Assembly (NCBI RefSeq): GCF_946482535.1 | Contig: NZ_CAMLRU010000018.1 | Span: 1 to 23,178, forward strand | DNA from: an uncultured Flavobacterium sp. | GTDB taxonomy: Bacteria > Bacteroidota > Bacteroidia > Flavobacteriales > Flavobacteriaceae | Direction of reading: 5' to 3' | Length of the DNA: 23,178 nt | In this document: in pieces, positions 1 to 6,447 of the stretch | Layout of the letters: each line of letters opens with the position of its first letter | Position numbering within the stretch: the first letter of the stretch is position 1 | The notes under the pieces: generated by a model | What the model was told of the DNA's origin: nothing | Seen by the model: the letters and a program-made list of their open reading frames with translations, nothing else | The model's database searches: none | Made by a program: the position numbers and the translations under genes

Positions 1-216
1 AAAAAGCACATAATAAATCATAAATTTATTGATGGCTGCCAGTGGTTCTAATCCTTCTTCTTTTAGTATAAAAAAAACGGCTGTTCCCATTATGGTGAAG
101 CAGGCCATAAAATACAAGGCGCCCAATCCCATAATAATTTTAAGGGCAAGATTGGTTCCAAAAGAAGCCGAACGCAAAAAGGATTTCCACTCGAGCCTGA
201 TGAAATGTTTGAACAT
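1..216 (-). CDS. DUF5687 family membrane protein, N-terminal fragment (cut by window edge)
   Basis: The reverse strand reads from an ATG at 216 through 72 codons to base 1 without a stop, so this is the 5' end of a longer gene. The start reads MFKHFIRLEWKSFLRSASFG, which I recognise as the opening of the flavobacterial DUF5687 family. Those proteins are about 490 residues, have many membrane segments and are usually coded beside an ABC-transporter ATPase, so they are thought to be ABC-type permeases. A short cytoplasmic basic stretch is followed by a hydrophobic segment at about residues 27-51. The partner ATPase would lie outside the window. The + strand also reads open over 29-244, but that reading has no family resemblance. 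Family assignment is from memory of its conserved start; the transported substrate is unknown. Confidence 0.75.
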   Translation of the reverse strand, partial: MFKHFIRLEWKSFLRSASFGTNLALKIIMGLGALYFMACFTIMGTAVFFILKEEGLEPLAAINKFMIYYVLF

Positions 217-312
217 AGTTGGTGGTTTAGGTTTTCGGAATTAGTTTCTAAATGTAGAAAAAAGTTACAAATTTTGAAAATTTCTTATCTTTCCTAATCA
301 CGTTCATTTTTT

Positions 313-320
313 TACCTTTG
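313..320 (+). promoter_or_regulatory. Bacteroidota -7 box (TACCTTTG) before the PaaE-like reductase
   Basis: TACCTTTG matches the Bacteroidota -7 consensus TAnnTTTG and lies 16 bases before the ATG at 336. The expected -33 TTG is not perfect: TTC at 291-293 has the right spacing of 19. The box covers the TTG at 318, which makes that codon unlikely as a translation start. Confidence 0.55.
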
Positions 321-335
321 CAAAAACAAACATTC

Positions 336-1391
336 ATGTCTTCATTTTATAAACTACATATCAAAGAAGTAAGACGCGAAACGCCTAATGCGATTTCGGT
401 GGCTTTTACTATTCCGGCCGAGTTAAAATCTGCTTACCAATTTACCGCCGGCCAATACGTTAATCTAAAATTAACCCTTGACGGACAAGAAGTGCGTCGT
501 GCCTATTCGGTTTGTTCTTCGCCTAACAGTGATGAATTACGCATTGCCATCAAAGCGGTTAAGAGCGGTCATTTTTCCAAATTTGCCAATGACCATTTGA
601 AAATAGGCGATATTTTAGAAGTCAGTCAACCCGAAGGAAGATTTACGTTCGAACCTTCTTTTTCCAATTTAAAAAACTATGCGGCTTTTGCGGCAGGAAG
701 CGGAATTACACCGGTAATGTCTATCTTAAAGTCGGTTTTAGAAGGCGAACCTAACAGCTCCTTTGTCTTGGTTTACGGCAATAAAACGCCTGAGGAAACC
801 ATCTTCCACGATGAACTTCATGACTTGCAATTGAAATATGTAGGGCGCTTTTTTGTACACTTTGTCTACAGTCAGACCAAGGTAGAAAACGAACTTTTCG
901 GTCGTATTGACAAGTCAACCGTTAACTTTGTTTTGAACAACAAACACAAAGAAAAAGAGTTTGACAAGTTCTATTTATGCGGTCCGGAGGATATGATTAA
1001 TTTGGTTTCCAACGTGCTGAAAGAACACAGCATTCCGGAGAAAAATATCAAATTCGAACTATTTTCCACTTCAACGGCTGCCGAAAACAAAGCTGCTGCT
1101 TCGCATGAAGGTCACACTAAAATTACCGTTATGGTGGATGATGAGGAAACCACTTTTGAAATGTCGCAAAAGCAAACTTTGTTAGAAGCCGCTTTGAAAC
1201 AAGGCATTGATGCTCCTTATTCTTGCCAAGGCGGCATTTGCAGTTCTTGTTTGGCGCGCATTACAAACGGTTCGGCTGAAATGAAAAAGAACTCCATTTT
1301 AACCGACGGTGAAATTGCTGACGGATTAATCTTGACTTGTCAAGCGCATCCGACTTCTCCTGAAATTTATGTAGATTTTGACGACGTTTAG
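336..1391 (+). CDS. PaaE-like ferredoxin/flavodoxin reductase with C-terminal 2Fe-2S domain
   Basis: This 351-residue electron-transfer protein would pass electrons from NAD(P)H through a flavin to a plant-type 2Fe-2S cluster. Domains in order: FAD-binding barrel (about 1-105) with RAYS at 55-58; NAD(P)-binding domain (about 112-230) with AAGSGITP at 119-126 and CGPEDM at 215-220; a linker; and a 2Fe-2S ferredoxin domain (about 262-351) with cluster cysteines C297, C302, C305 and C335. The layout matches the phenylacetate-CoA epoxidase reductase PaaE/PaaK and the HCP/xylene-monooxygenase reductase group. No paaABCD genes are near, so the partner oxygenase is unknown and a general reductase role is as likely. 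I chose ATG 336 over an in-frame TTG at 318 because the latter lies inside the -7 box. The gene stands alone and ends at a bidirectional terminator. Confidence 0.88.
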   Translation: MSSFYKLHIKEVRRETPNAISVAFTIPAELKSAYQFTAGQYVNLKLTLDGQEVRRAYSVCSSPNSDELRIAIKAVKSGHFSKFANDHLKIGDILEVSQPEGRFTFEPSFSNLKNYAAFAAGSGITPVMSILKSVLEGEPNSSFVLVYGNKTPEETIFHDELHDLQLKYVGRFFVHFVYSQTKVENELFGRIDKSTVNFVLNNKHKEKEFDKFYLCGPEDMINLVSNVLKEHSIPEKNIKFELFSTSTAAENKAAASHEGHTKITVMVDDEETTFEMSQKQTLLEAALKQGIDAPYSCQGGICSSCLARITNGSAEMKKNSILTDGEIADGLILTCQAHPTSPEIYVDFDDV

Positions 1392-1410
1392 TCTTTAAAA
1401 TTTTGAAATA

Positions 1411-1452
1411 AAAAATTCCAATTTTGTTTAGGCGAGATTGGAATTTATTTTT
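1411..1452. terminator. Bidirectional hairpin terminator between convergent genes
   Basis: AAATTCCAAT (1413-1422) and ATTGGAATTT (1437-1446) form a perfect 10-bp stem with a 14-base loop. T-rich tracts follow on both strands (ATTTTT on +, TTTTATT on -). The stop codon of the heptosyltransferase-like gene (1428-1430) lies in the loop and its last codons form one arm, so one structure can end both transcripts. Confidence 0.75.
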
Positions 1453-2471
1453 GCGACCACTTCTTCCACGGAAATGGTTCGCATAGCATTTTCGTAGCCT
1501 TTTACGACTTTGTTTCCATAGACCGATGTGGGTAACAACGGATACTTTTCTCTATCCGAAACCAAACAATTTTCCATTGGTTGGTTGAACGGTTTGAAAC
1601 CTGCGTAAGGATGTGTGGCGCCCCAAAGTGTAATTACTTTTAAGCCCAACATTGCTGCAATATGTGCATTCCCGGAATCCATAGAAAGCATCAGGTCAAG
1701 GTTGGAAATCAATTCTAATTCTTGTTCAAAAGATAATTTTCCGGCAACCACTATGGTGTTTTCTTTGGCTCCAGCTAAAGTGATTAATTGTTGTGTTTCT
1801 TTCGCTCCGCCACCAAAAAGGAAGATTTTGTAATTGGGGTTTCGGGCCAAATCATTTATCACTTGTTGTATCAAATCGAGCGGATAAACTTTGCTTTCAT
1901 ATTGGGCAAATGGCGCTATGCCTATCCATTTTTGGTTTTCTTTTAAACCTGAAATTTTTACCACTTCGTTTGACAATATGGCTTTGTCCGGAAAAATCGG
2001 ATTGCTTAAATCAACAAAAAAACCCAACTCTTTAAAGGTTTCAACATGTCGGTCAACCATGGATTTAACCGGTTCGAAAATTTTGTTTTCAGCTCGTGTT
2101 AAGGCATTTTTATCGGTTCGGCCTTTGTCTGTATGGGCTACTTTTTTTCCGCTTAGCGCGAATAAATTTCGGACTACTATGGAACGCAAAACATTGTGTA
2201 AATCGGCTACCGCATCAATTTTCAGTTTCTTCAAATCAGCGTATAATTTGACTAAACCTAAAAATCCCTTGTGTCGGCCTTTGACATCCACCGCAAAGAA
2301 ATTTACATTGGGAATATCGTCAAAAAAAGGACGAAAAAAAGGACGCGAAACCACTGTGAGTTTAACACTCGGATTTTGTTGTACAAAAGCTCGTATAACA
2401 GGAACCGTCATCGCAACATCGCCCATGGCAGATAATCGGATGACGGCTATATGTGTGATTGGGTTAGACAA
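1428..2471 (-). CDS. Glycosyltransferase family 9 (heptosyltransferase-like), TTG start
   Basis: This protein of about 347 residues belongs to GT9, the ADP-heptose:LPS heptosyltransferase family, which adds heptose or related sugars to the LPS core at the inner face of the membrane. The N-terminal half has the family's VIRLSAMGDVAMTVP at 10-24. The C-terminal half has the nucleotide-sugar-binding region with MDSGNAHIAAMLG at 264-276 and LWGATHP at 282-288. The start appears to be TTG at 2471: an in-frame stop (that of the upstream DUF4254 gene) lies only 12 bases before it, and the next ATG, at residue 16, would remove the conserved N-terminal strand. The close spacing suggests translational coupling in a two-gene operon with DUF4254, driven from the promoter near 3180. 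Acceptor and exact donor sugar cannot be told from sequence. Confidence 0.85.
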   Translation of the reverse strand: MSNPITHIAVIRLSAMGDVAMTVPVIRAFVQQNPSVKLTVVSRPFFRPFFDDIPNVNFFAVDVKGRHKGFLGLVKLYADLKKLKIDAVADLHNVLRSIVVRNLFALSGKKVAHTDKGRTDKNALTRAENKIFEPVKSMVDRHVETFKELGFFVDLSNPIFPDKAILSNEVVKISGLKENQKWIGIAPFAQYESKVYPLDLIQQVINDLARNPNYKIFLFGGGAKETQQLITLAGAKENTIVVAGKLSFEQELELISNLDLMLSMDSGNAHIAAMLGLKVITLWGATHPYAGFKPFNQPMENCLVSDREKYPLLPTSVYGNKVVKGYENAMRTISVEEVVAKINSNLA

Positions 2472-2483
2472 ATGCGTCGGGAT

Positions 2484-3089
2484 TTATTTCTTGTTTTGGT
2501 ACAACACCGGATTTAAATCGTCATCGTTGTACATTTTCATTTGCTTGTACACTTTCATGAACTTGTCACCGTTTTCGATATCGGTCAACAAATCATTGAT
2601 GGAAATAAACATATCGTTTTTTTGGTCTAACAATACGTTTAACTTTTCTTGACATTTGGCTCGGTGTTCTGCAGTGGCTTCGGCGCGATTGGCCTCTTCA
2701 TTCATGTGGTAAATTTTTAAAGCCAAGATTGACAGACGATCGATAGCCCATGCCGGACTTTCAGTATTGATTTTGGCATTGGGTTTTACCTGAACATCTT
2801 TGTGTTTTTGCAGAAAATAACTGTCGATGTATTCAACCATATCGGTACGAACTTGGTTCGAAGCATCAATTTTTCTTTTCAAATCTAAAGCCGCCACCGG
2901 ATCAATATTCGGGTCACGAATGATGTCTTCATAATGCCATTGAACGGTGTCTACCCAGTTTTTGGCATACAACAAATACTCGATAGTTCCTTTGGTGTAA
3001 GGGTTTAAGGTAGGTTGATATACATCGTCAATAACGTGGTAATCTTTTATACTTTGTTCAAAAATAGGAAAAGCAAATTGTGAAAACAT
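2484..3089 (-). CDS. DUF4254 domain-containing protein
   Basis: I recognise this 201-residue protein (MFSQFAFPIFEQ...) as the DUF4254 family, found across Bacteroidota and commonly beside GT9 heptosyltransferases. It has no signal peptide or membrane segment and is predicted to be a mostly helical, highly charged cytoplasmic protein. Visible features are the DxxRDPxxDP-like segment (IIRDPNIDPVAALDLKRKID) in the middle and a KDVQVKPNAKINTESPAWAIDRLSILA-type region, of which the part ESPAWAIDRLSIL looks most conserved. I chose ATG 3089; the reading frame stays open upstream to 3176 but that stretch lies in the leader, downstream of a strong promoter, and looks non-coding. The function is unknown. 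Its pairing with the heptosyltransferase-like gene 12 bases downstream suggests a role in LPS core synthesis, which is inference only. Confidence 0.85.
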   Translation of the reverse strand: MFSQFAFPIFEQSIKDYHVIDDVYQPTLNPYTKGTIEYLLYAKNWVDTVQWHYEDIIRDPNIDPVAALDLKRKIDASNQVRTDMVEYIDSYFLQKHKDVQVKPNAKINTESPAWAIDRLSILALKIYHMNEEANRAEATAEHRAKCQEKLNVLLDQKNDMFISINDLLTDIENGDKFMKVYKQMKMYNDDDLNPVLYQNKK

Positions 3090-3173
3090 AATGGTAGTTT
3101 TTATTTTATTTAACTTCGTTCCGTTCGCCTTGAAGGCTTTGGTACATAAAAATCGACCCAAAGGTCTCGAGTG

Positions 3174-3203
3174 CAAAGATAGTTTTTTATACTTTTACCT
3201 CAA
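3174..3203 (-). promoter_or_regulatory. Promoter TTG-N19-TATCTTTG for the DUF4254-GT9 operon
   Basis: On the reverse strand TTG (3203-3201) is followed after exactly 19 bases by TATCTTTG (3181-3174), a full match to the Bacteroidota sigma-ABfr consensus TTG-N(17-23)-TAnnTTTG. It would give a leader of roughly 80 bases before the ATG at 3089. It lies within the region just upstream of upp, so the two divergent genes share this stretch. Confidence 0.75.
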
Positions 3204-3224
3204 CATACAAAATCAAAGTCGTCC

Positions 3225-3878
3225 ATGCATATTCATTACATTTCAGAGCAGAACAGTATTCTCAATCATTTCTTGTCCCAAATTCGCGATGTTACCATTC
3301 AAAAAGACAGCATGCGATTTCGAAAAAACATCGAGCGTATCGGAGAAATTATGGCTTATGAATTGAGCAAAACTTTGGAATACAAAAACATCGATGTGCA
3401 AACGCCTTTGGGAATCAAACACACCACTACCATTGCTGACCACGTAGTTTTGTGTTCTATTCTTCGTGCGGGATTGGCTTTGCATACCGGTTTTATGAAC
3501 ATTTTTGACAATGCCGAAAACGGATTTGTTTCTGCCTATCGCCATCATTATGACAACGATGATAAGTTTGACATTTTGGTCGAATACCAAGCGGCACCTT
3601 CCTTTGAAAATAAAAACCTGATTTTAATTGATCCGATGTTGGCCACCGGACAATCGATAGTGGCGGTTTTGCACAAATTACATTTGGAACAAAAACCTAA
3701 AGAAATTCACATTGCGGTGGTAATTGCAGCACCGGAAGGCATCGCTTATTTGGAAAAGAACCTTCCCGAAAACTGTCATCTTTGGGTAGCGGCTTTAGAT
3801 GATAAACTCAACGAAAAAAACTACATCATTCCCGGATTGGGTGATGCCGGCGATTTGGCTTATGGCAGTAAATTATAG
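3225..3878 (+). CDS. upp: Uracil phosphoribosyltransferase
   Basis: Upp makes UMP from uracil and PRPP in pyrimidine salvage in the cytoplasm. The 217-residue length is normal for the family. Visible motifs are RAG at 81-83 in the region that contacts pyrophosphate, the PRPP loop DPMLATGQS at 136-144, and the uracil-binding stretch YIIPGLGDAGDLAYG at 200-214. The start ATG 3225 gives the usual N-terminal region. An imperfect -7 box (TACTTTTA, 3190-3197) lies upstream and overlaps the divergent DUF4254 promoter. The 3' end overlaps the stop of the convergent DUF6427 gene by 6 bases. The same neighbourhood of upp, DUF6427, DUF6341 and purD is, as I recall, common in flavobacteria, which suggests a conserved order rather than a recent arrangement. 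Confidence 0.95.
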   Translation: MHIHYISEQNSILNHFLSQIRDVTIQKDSMRFRKNIERIGEIMAYELSKTLEYKNIDVQTPLGIKHTTTIADHVVLCSILRAGLALHTGFMNIFDNAENGFVSAYRHHYDNDDKFDILVEYQAAPSFENKNLILIDPMLATGQSIVAVLHKLHLEQKPKEIHIAVVIAAPEGIAYLEKNLPENCHLWVAALDDKLNEKNYIIPGLGDAGDLAYGSKL

Positions 3879-4802
3879 TTGAGCAAAAAAACCGAAAAAA
3901 CTTCCCGTAATTAAAATTAACAATACGATTTCCTGATACATTTGATTTTGGGAATACTCAATATTATTGGTTGTCATTACTGCTAAAGGGAGAAATGTAA
4001 ACAGCAACATGGCATTATTTTTATCCGGTGAAAGGATAAAAACGACACTTCCGATTAAAAATCCTAAAATCATTTTCTTGTAGGATGCTTGTAGTATTAA
4101 AGGCCTGTTGGTTAATGAAAAAACCATTGAAAATAGGAAATACAAAGCAATGACTACATAAAAAGAAAGTGCGGCATTTTGGTAATGATTGGTAAAATAA
4201 TCCAACTCAAAATGCATTTGGGTTTGGCTCAAAATATGGTCAATCCAGGTTTTGTCAAAATACAAGGCCGCAACTAAAAATACTATTGCAGTGGTTACAA
4301 AAGCCACGAACGGCAACAACCAATTTCGATAATCTCTGGAAACATGAAAGATGATAGAAATGTAAACCAAAACAATAAAAAGGATGCACCAAAAGTGAAA
4401 CAAGCTTGCGATAAAAATCCACATCGAAGCATCAAAAATTTTTTCTTTCGGGGCTTTTAAGGTTTGAAGTGAAATCAATCTTCTCATGGACAAGAGCAGA
4501 AAAAAATTGGCAAAAAGCAAATTAGATTGATTGAAGACCGTCGGAAAAAGCAACAAAAAAAGCAGAAAAAACAAAATGGTATAACTACTGTTTTTGGTAA
4601 GTCCGTTTTTCTTGACAATAAAGTTGACTAAAAAAAAGGAAGTGATTAAAAGTATGATTGTTAATGAGTTGTTCGAAAAATTAATGCGGTTTGACATAGG
4701 ATTAGAAGCGGCGGATTGGAACAAAAGAAACGCCACTAAAAATAAAATGACCACCAAGGTGTAATTAAGAACGCTCGATTTTTTAAAAATGCTTGTAATC
4801 AT
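3873..4802 (-). CDS. DUF6427 family integral membrane protein
   Basis: This 309-residue protein is almost entirely hydrophobic, with about eight or nine membrane segments, starting with one at residues 14-31. Its start MITSIFKKSSVLNYTLVVIL fits the flavobacterial DUF6427 family. The family looks somewhat like O-antigen-polymerase or glycosyltransferase-type multi-pass proteins, but I see no catalytic motif. The ATG at 4802 is chosen since it gives the conserved MITSIF start. The gene is divergent from DUF6341, whose -33 element lies inside its first codons, and convergent with upp, which it overlaps by 6 bases. I found no good promoter of its own. Its function is unknown; the steady proximity to nucleotide genes may be only conserved order. 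Confidence 0.75.
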   Translation of the reverse strand: MITSIFKKSSVLNYTLVVILFLVAFLLFQSAASNPMSNRINFSNNSLTIILLITSFFLVNFIVKKNGLTKNSSYTILFFLLFLLLFPTVFNQSNLLFANFFLLLSMRRLISLQTLKAPKEKIFDASMWIFIASLFHFWCILFIVLVYISIIFHVSRDYRNWLLPFVAFVTTAIVFLVAALYFDKTWIDHILSQTQMHFELDYFTNHYQNAALSFYVVIALYFLFSMVFSLTNRPLILQASYKKMILGFLIGSVVFILSPDKNNAMLLFTFLPLAVMTTNNIEYSQNQMYQEIVLLILITGSFFGFFAQL

Positions 4803-4822
4803 GAGGATATTTTATACATTTG
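4793..4822 (+). promoter_or_regulatory. Promoter TTG-N19-TACATTTG for the DUF6341 gene
   Basis: TTG (4793-4795), 19 bases, then TACATTTG (4815-4822) is a full match to the Bacteroidota promoter consensus. It lies 26 bases before the ATG at 4848. The -33 part overlaps the first codons of the divergent DUF6427 gene. Confidence 0.75.
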
Positions 4823-4847
4823 TGCTGTAAATATAACATTTTATACA

Positions 4848-5078
4848 ATGAGAGCATTTTTTGAAGGTATTCAAACTTTATTTGTAGACTTTTTATTCAA
4901 GCCACTAGATTGGTTACGTGCCCTGGAATTAAGCAATTGGTGGTTAGCCAATATCGTAAGCTGGGCGCTGATTTTGGTGTGCTGTAAATATATCGTTTAT
5001 TGGTGCAAAGAATTAAAAAAGCACCAAGACAATAATGAAGAAAACCAAGATACTACGGCGCACTCTTTCTTAAGTTAG
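4848..5078 (+). CDS. DUF6341 family small membrane protein
   Basis: This 76-residue protein starts MRAFFEGIQTLFVDFLFKPL, which fits the small flavobacterial family I know as DUF6341. It has an amphipathic N-terminal part, one hydrophobic segment at about residues 34-51 (NIVSWALILVCCKYIVYW region) and a hydrophilic, acidic C-terminal tail, so a single-pass inner membrane protein is likely. It has its own good promoter and no partner in its transcription unit. Its end overlaps the convergent purD stop by 9 bases. Similar proteins have sometimes been mislabelled as uracil phosphoribosyltransferase because of the neighbouring upp. The function is unknown. Confidence 0.8.
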   Translation: MRAFFEGIQTLFVDFLFKPLDWLRALELSNWWLANIVSWALILVCCKYIVYWCKELKKHQDNNEENQDTTAHSFLS

Positions 5079-6344
5079 ATCAAAGCCGATATCTTTTCTA
5101 AAATACATCTTATCAAAATGTAGCTTGTCTATATTTTGGTAAGATTTTTTTATGGCCTCTTGGAAGTTGTCTCCAAAAGAAGTTACCGCCAATACTCTTC
5201 CGCCACTGGTTACTACTTTGCCGTTTTCCAATTTAGTTCCGGCGTGAAAAACAATTGAATCTTCTACGTTTTCAATACCGGTAATTTCAAAACCTTTGTT
5301 ATAATCTTCCGGATATCCGCCCGAAACAACCATGATGGTTGTAGCGCTTCTTGGGTCGATTTCCAAAGTTACTTCGTCTAGTTTTTGATTGGCAACTGCT
5401 TGAAATAATTCAACTAAATCCGATTGGATTCTTGGCATTACTACTTCGGTTTCCGGGTCGCCCATTCTCACATTGTATTCAATTACCATGGGTTCGCCTT
5501 TGACAATGATTAATCCAATGAAAACAAAACCCTTGTATTCGATTCCGTCCTTTTGCAGCCCTTCAACTGTTGGCTTTACAATACGGGTTTCGATTTTTTC
5601 TAATAAAACTGCATCGGCAAACGGAACCGGTGAAACTGCTCCCATTCCGCCGGTATTCAATCCGGTATCTCCTTCTCCGATTCTTTTGTAGTCTTTGGCT
5701 GTTGGCAAAACTTTGTAATTCTTCCCGTCAGTTAAAACAAAACAACTTAACTCAATTCCGTCTAGAAATTCTTCTATAACCACTTTAGAACTGGCTACAC
5801 CGAATTTGGCGTGTACCAACATATTTCTTAATTCGGTTTTGGCTTCCTCTAAATCATTCAAAATTAAAACGCCTTTACCTGCAGCCAATCCATCTGCTTT
5901 TAAAACATATGGCGGCTGTAAGGTTTCCAAAAATTCACACCCTTTTTCAACGGTTTCGCCGGTAAAACTGTCATAAGCTGCGGTCGGGATTTTGTGTTTG
6001 ATTAAAAACTCTTTGGCGAATTCTTTACTGCCTTCTAATTGGGCACCTAATTTTGACGGACCAATTACCGGAATATGCTGTAATTCTACATCGTTTTTGA
6101 AAAAATCATAAATTCCTTGAACTAATGGATCTTCCGGCCCAACAACAACCATATCTATCTTTTCTTGCAATACCAACTTCTTGATGCTTTCAAAATCTGT
6201 CGTATTAATGCTGACATTAGTGGCGATGGCTGCAGTACCGGCATTGCCGGGAGCCACAAAAAGTTGATGGCATAAAGAACTCTGAAGTATTTTAAACGCT
6301 AAGGCATGTTCTCTCCCTCCGGAGCCAAGTAGTAAAATTGTCAT
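5070..6344 (-). CDS. purD: Phosphoribosylamine-glycine ligase (GAR synthetase)
   Basis: PurD joins glycine to 5-phosphoribosylamine with ATP, the second step of purine synthesis, in the cytoplasm. The 424-residue protein has the N-terminal LLLGSGGREHAL at 4-15, PEDPL at 70-74, the ATP-grasp region with PSKLGAQLEGSKEFAK at 96-111 and LKADGLAAGKGV at 148-159, GGMGA at 232-236, and the metal/ATP-binding EYNVRMGDPETE at 289-300. ATG 6344 is chosen because it begins directly at the Rossmann strand; an upstream in-frame reading to 6377 enters a -7 box. The length and motifs are complete. It is divergent from the T9SS-secreted protein gene and overlaps DUF6341 tail to tail. I see no purine riboswitch in the short leader. 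Confidence 0.96.
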   Translation of the reverse strand: MTILLLGSGGREHALAFKILQSSLCHQLFVAPGNAGTAAIATNVSINTTDFESIKKLVLQEKIDMVVVGPEDPLVQGIYDFFKNDVELQHIPVIGPSKLGAQLEGSKEFAKEFLIKHKIPTAAYDSFTGETVEKGCEFLETLQPPYVLKADGLAAGKGVLILNDLEEAKTELRNMLVHAKFGVASSKVVIEEFLDGIELSCFVLTDGKNYKVLPTAKDYKRIGEGDTGLNTGGMGAVSPVPFADAVLLEKIETRIVKPTVEGLQKDGIEYKGFVFIGLIIVKGEPMVIEYNVRMGDPETEVVMPRIQSDLVELFQAVANQKLDEVTLEIDPRSATTIMVVSGGYPEDYNKGFEITGIENVEDSIVFHAGTKLENGKVVTSGGRVLAVTSFGDNFQEAIKKSYQNIDKLHFDKMYFRKDIGFDLT

Positions 6345-6374
6345 TTTGTTGTGTGTTGTGTTGTTAAAAGTATG

Positions 6375-6382
6375 CAAAAATA
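6375..6382 (-). promoter_or_regulatory. -7 box (TATTTTTG) upstream of purD
   Basis: On the reverse strand TATTTTTG at 6382-6375 matches TAnnTTTG and lies 30 bases upstream of the purD ATG. No TTG is found at the expected -33 distance, so the call rests on one element. Confidence 0.45.
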
Positions 6383-6447
6383 CAAGTATTCTTTTTTTTA
6401 TCCCTCATTTTTCTTTAATTTAGTCATCAATTGAAAAACAAACACTC

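Noticed and set aside
29..244. Open + strand frame of about 71 codons at the left edge
   Set aside because: It lies antisense to the DUF5687 start, which has clear family resemblance; the + strand peptide looks like a basic, shadow-type sequence.
1891..2652. Open + strand frame of about 253 codons opposite the GT9 gene
   Set aside because: It runs antisense across the heptosyltransferase-like and DUF4254 genes, has no recognisable domain and has shadow-like composition.
3190..3197. Imperfect -7 box TACTTTTA ahead of upp
   Set aside because: The last base breaks the consensus and there is no TTG at -33; recorded only as a hint in the upp entry.
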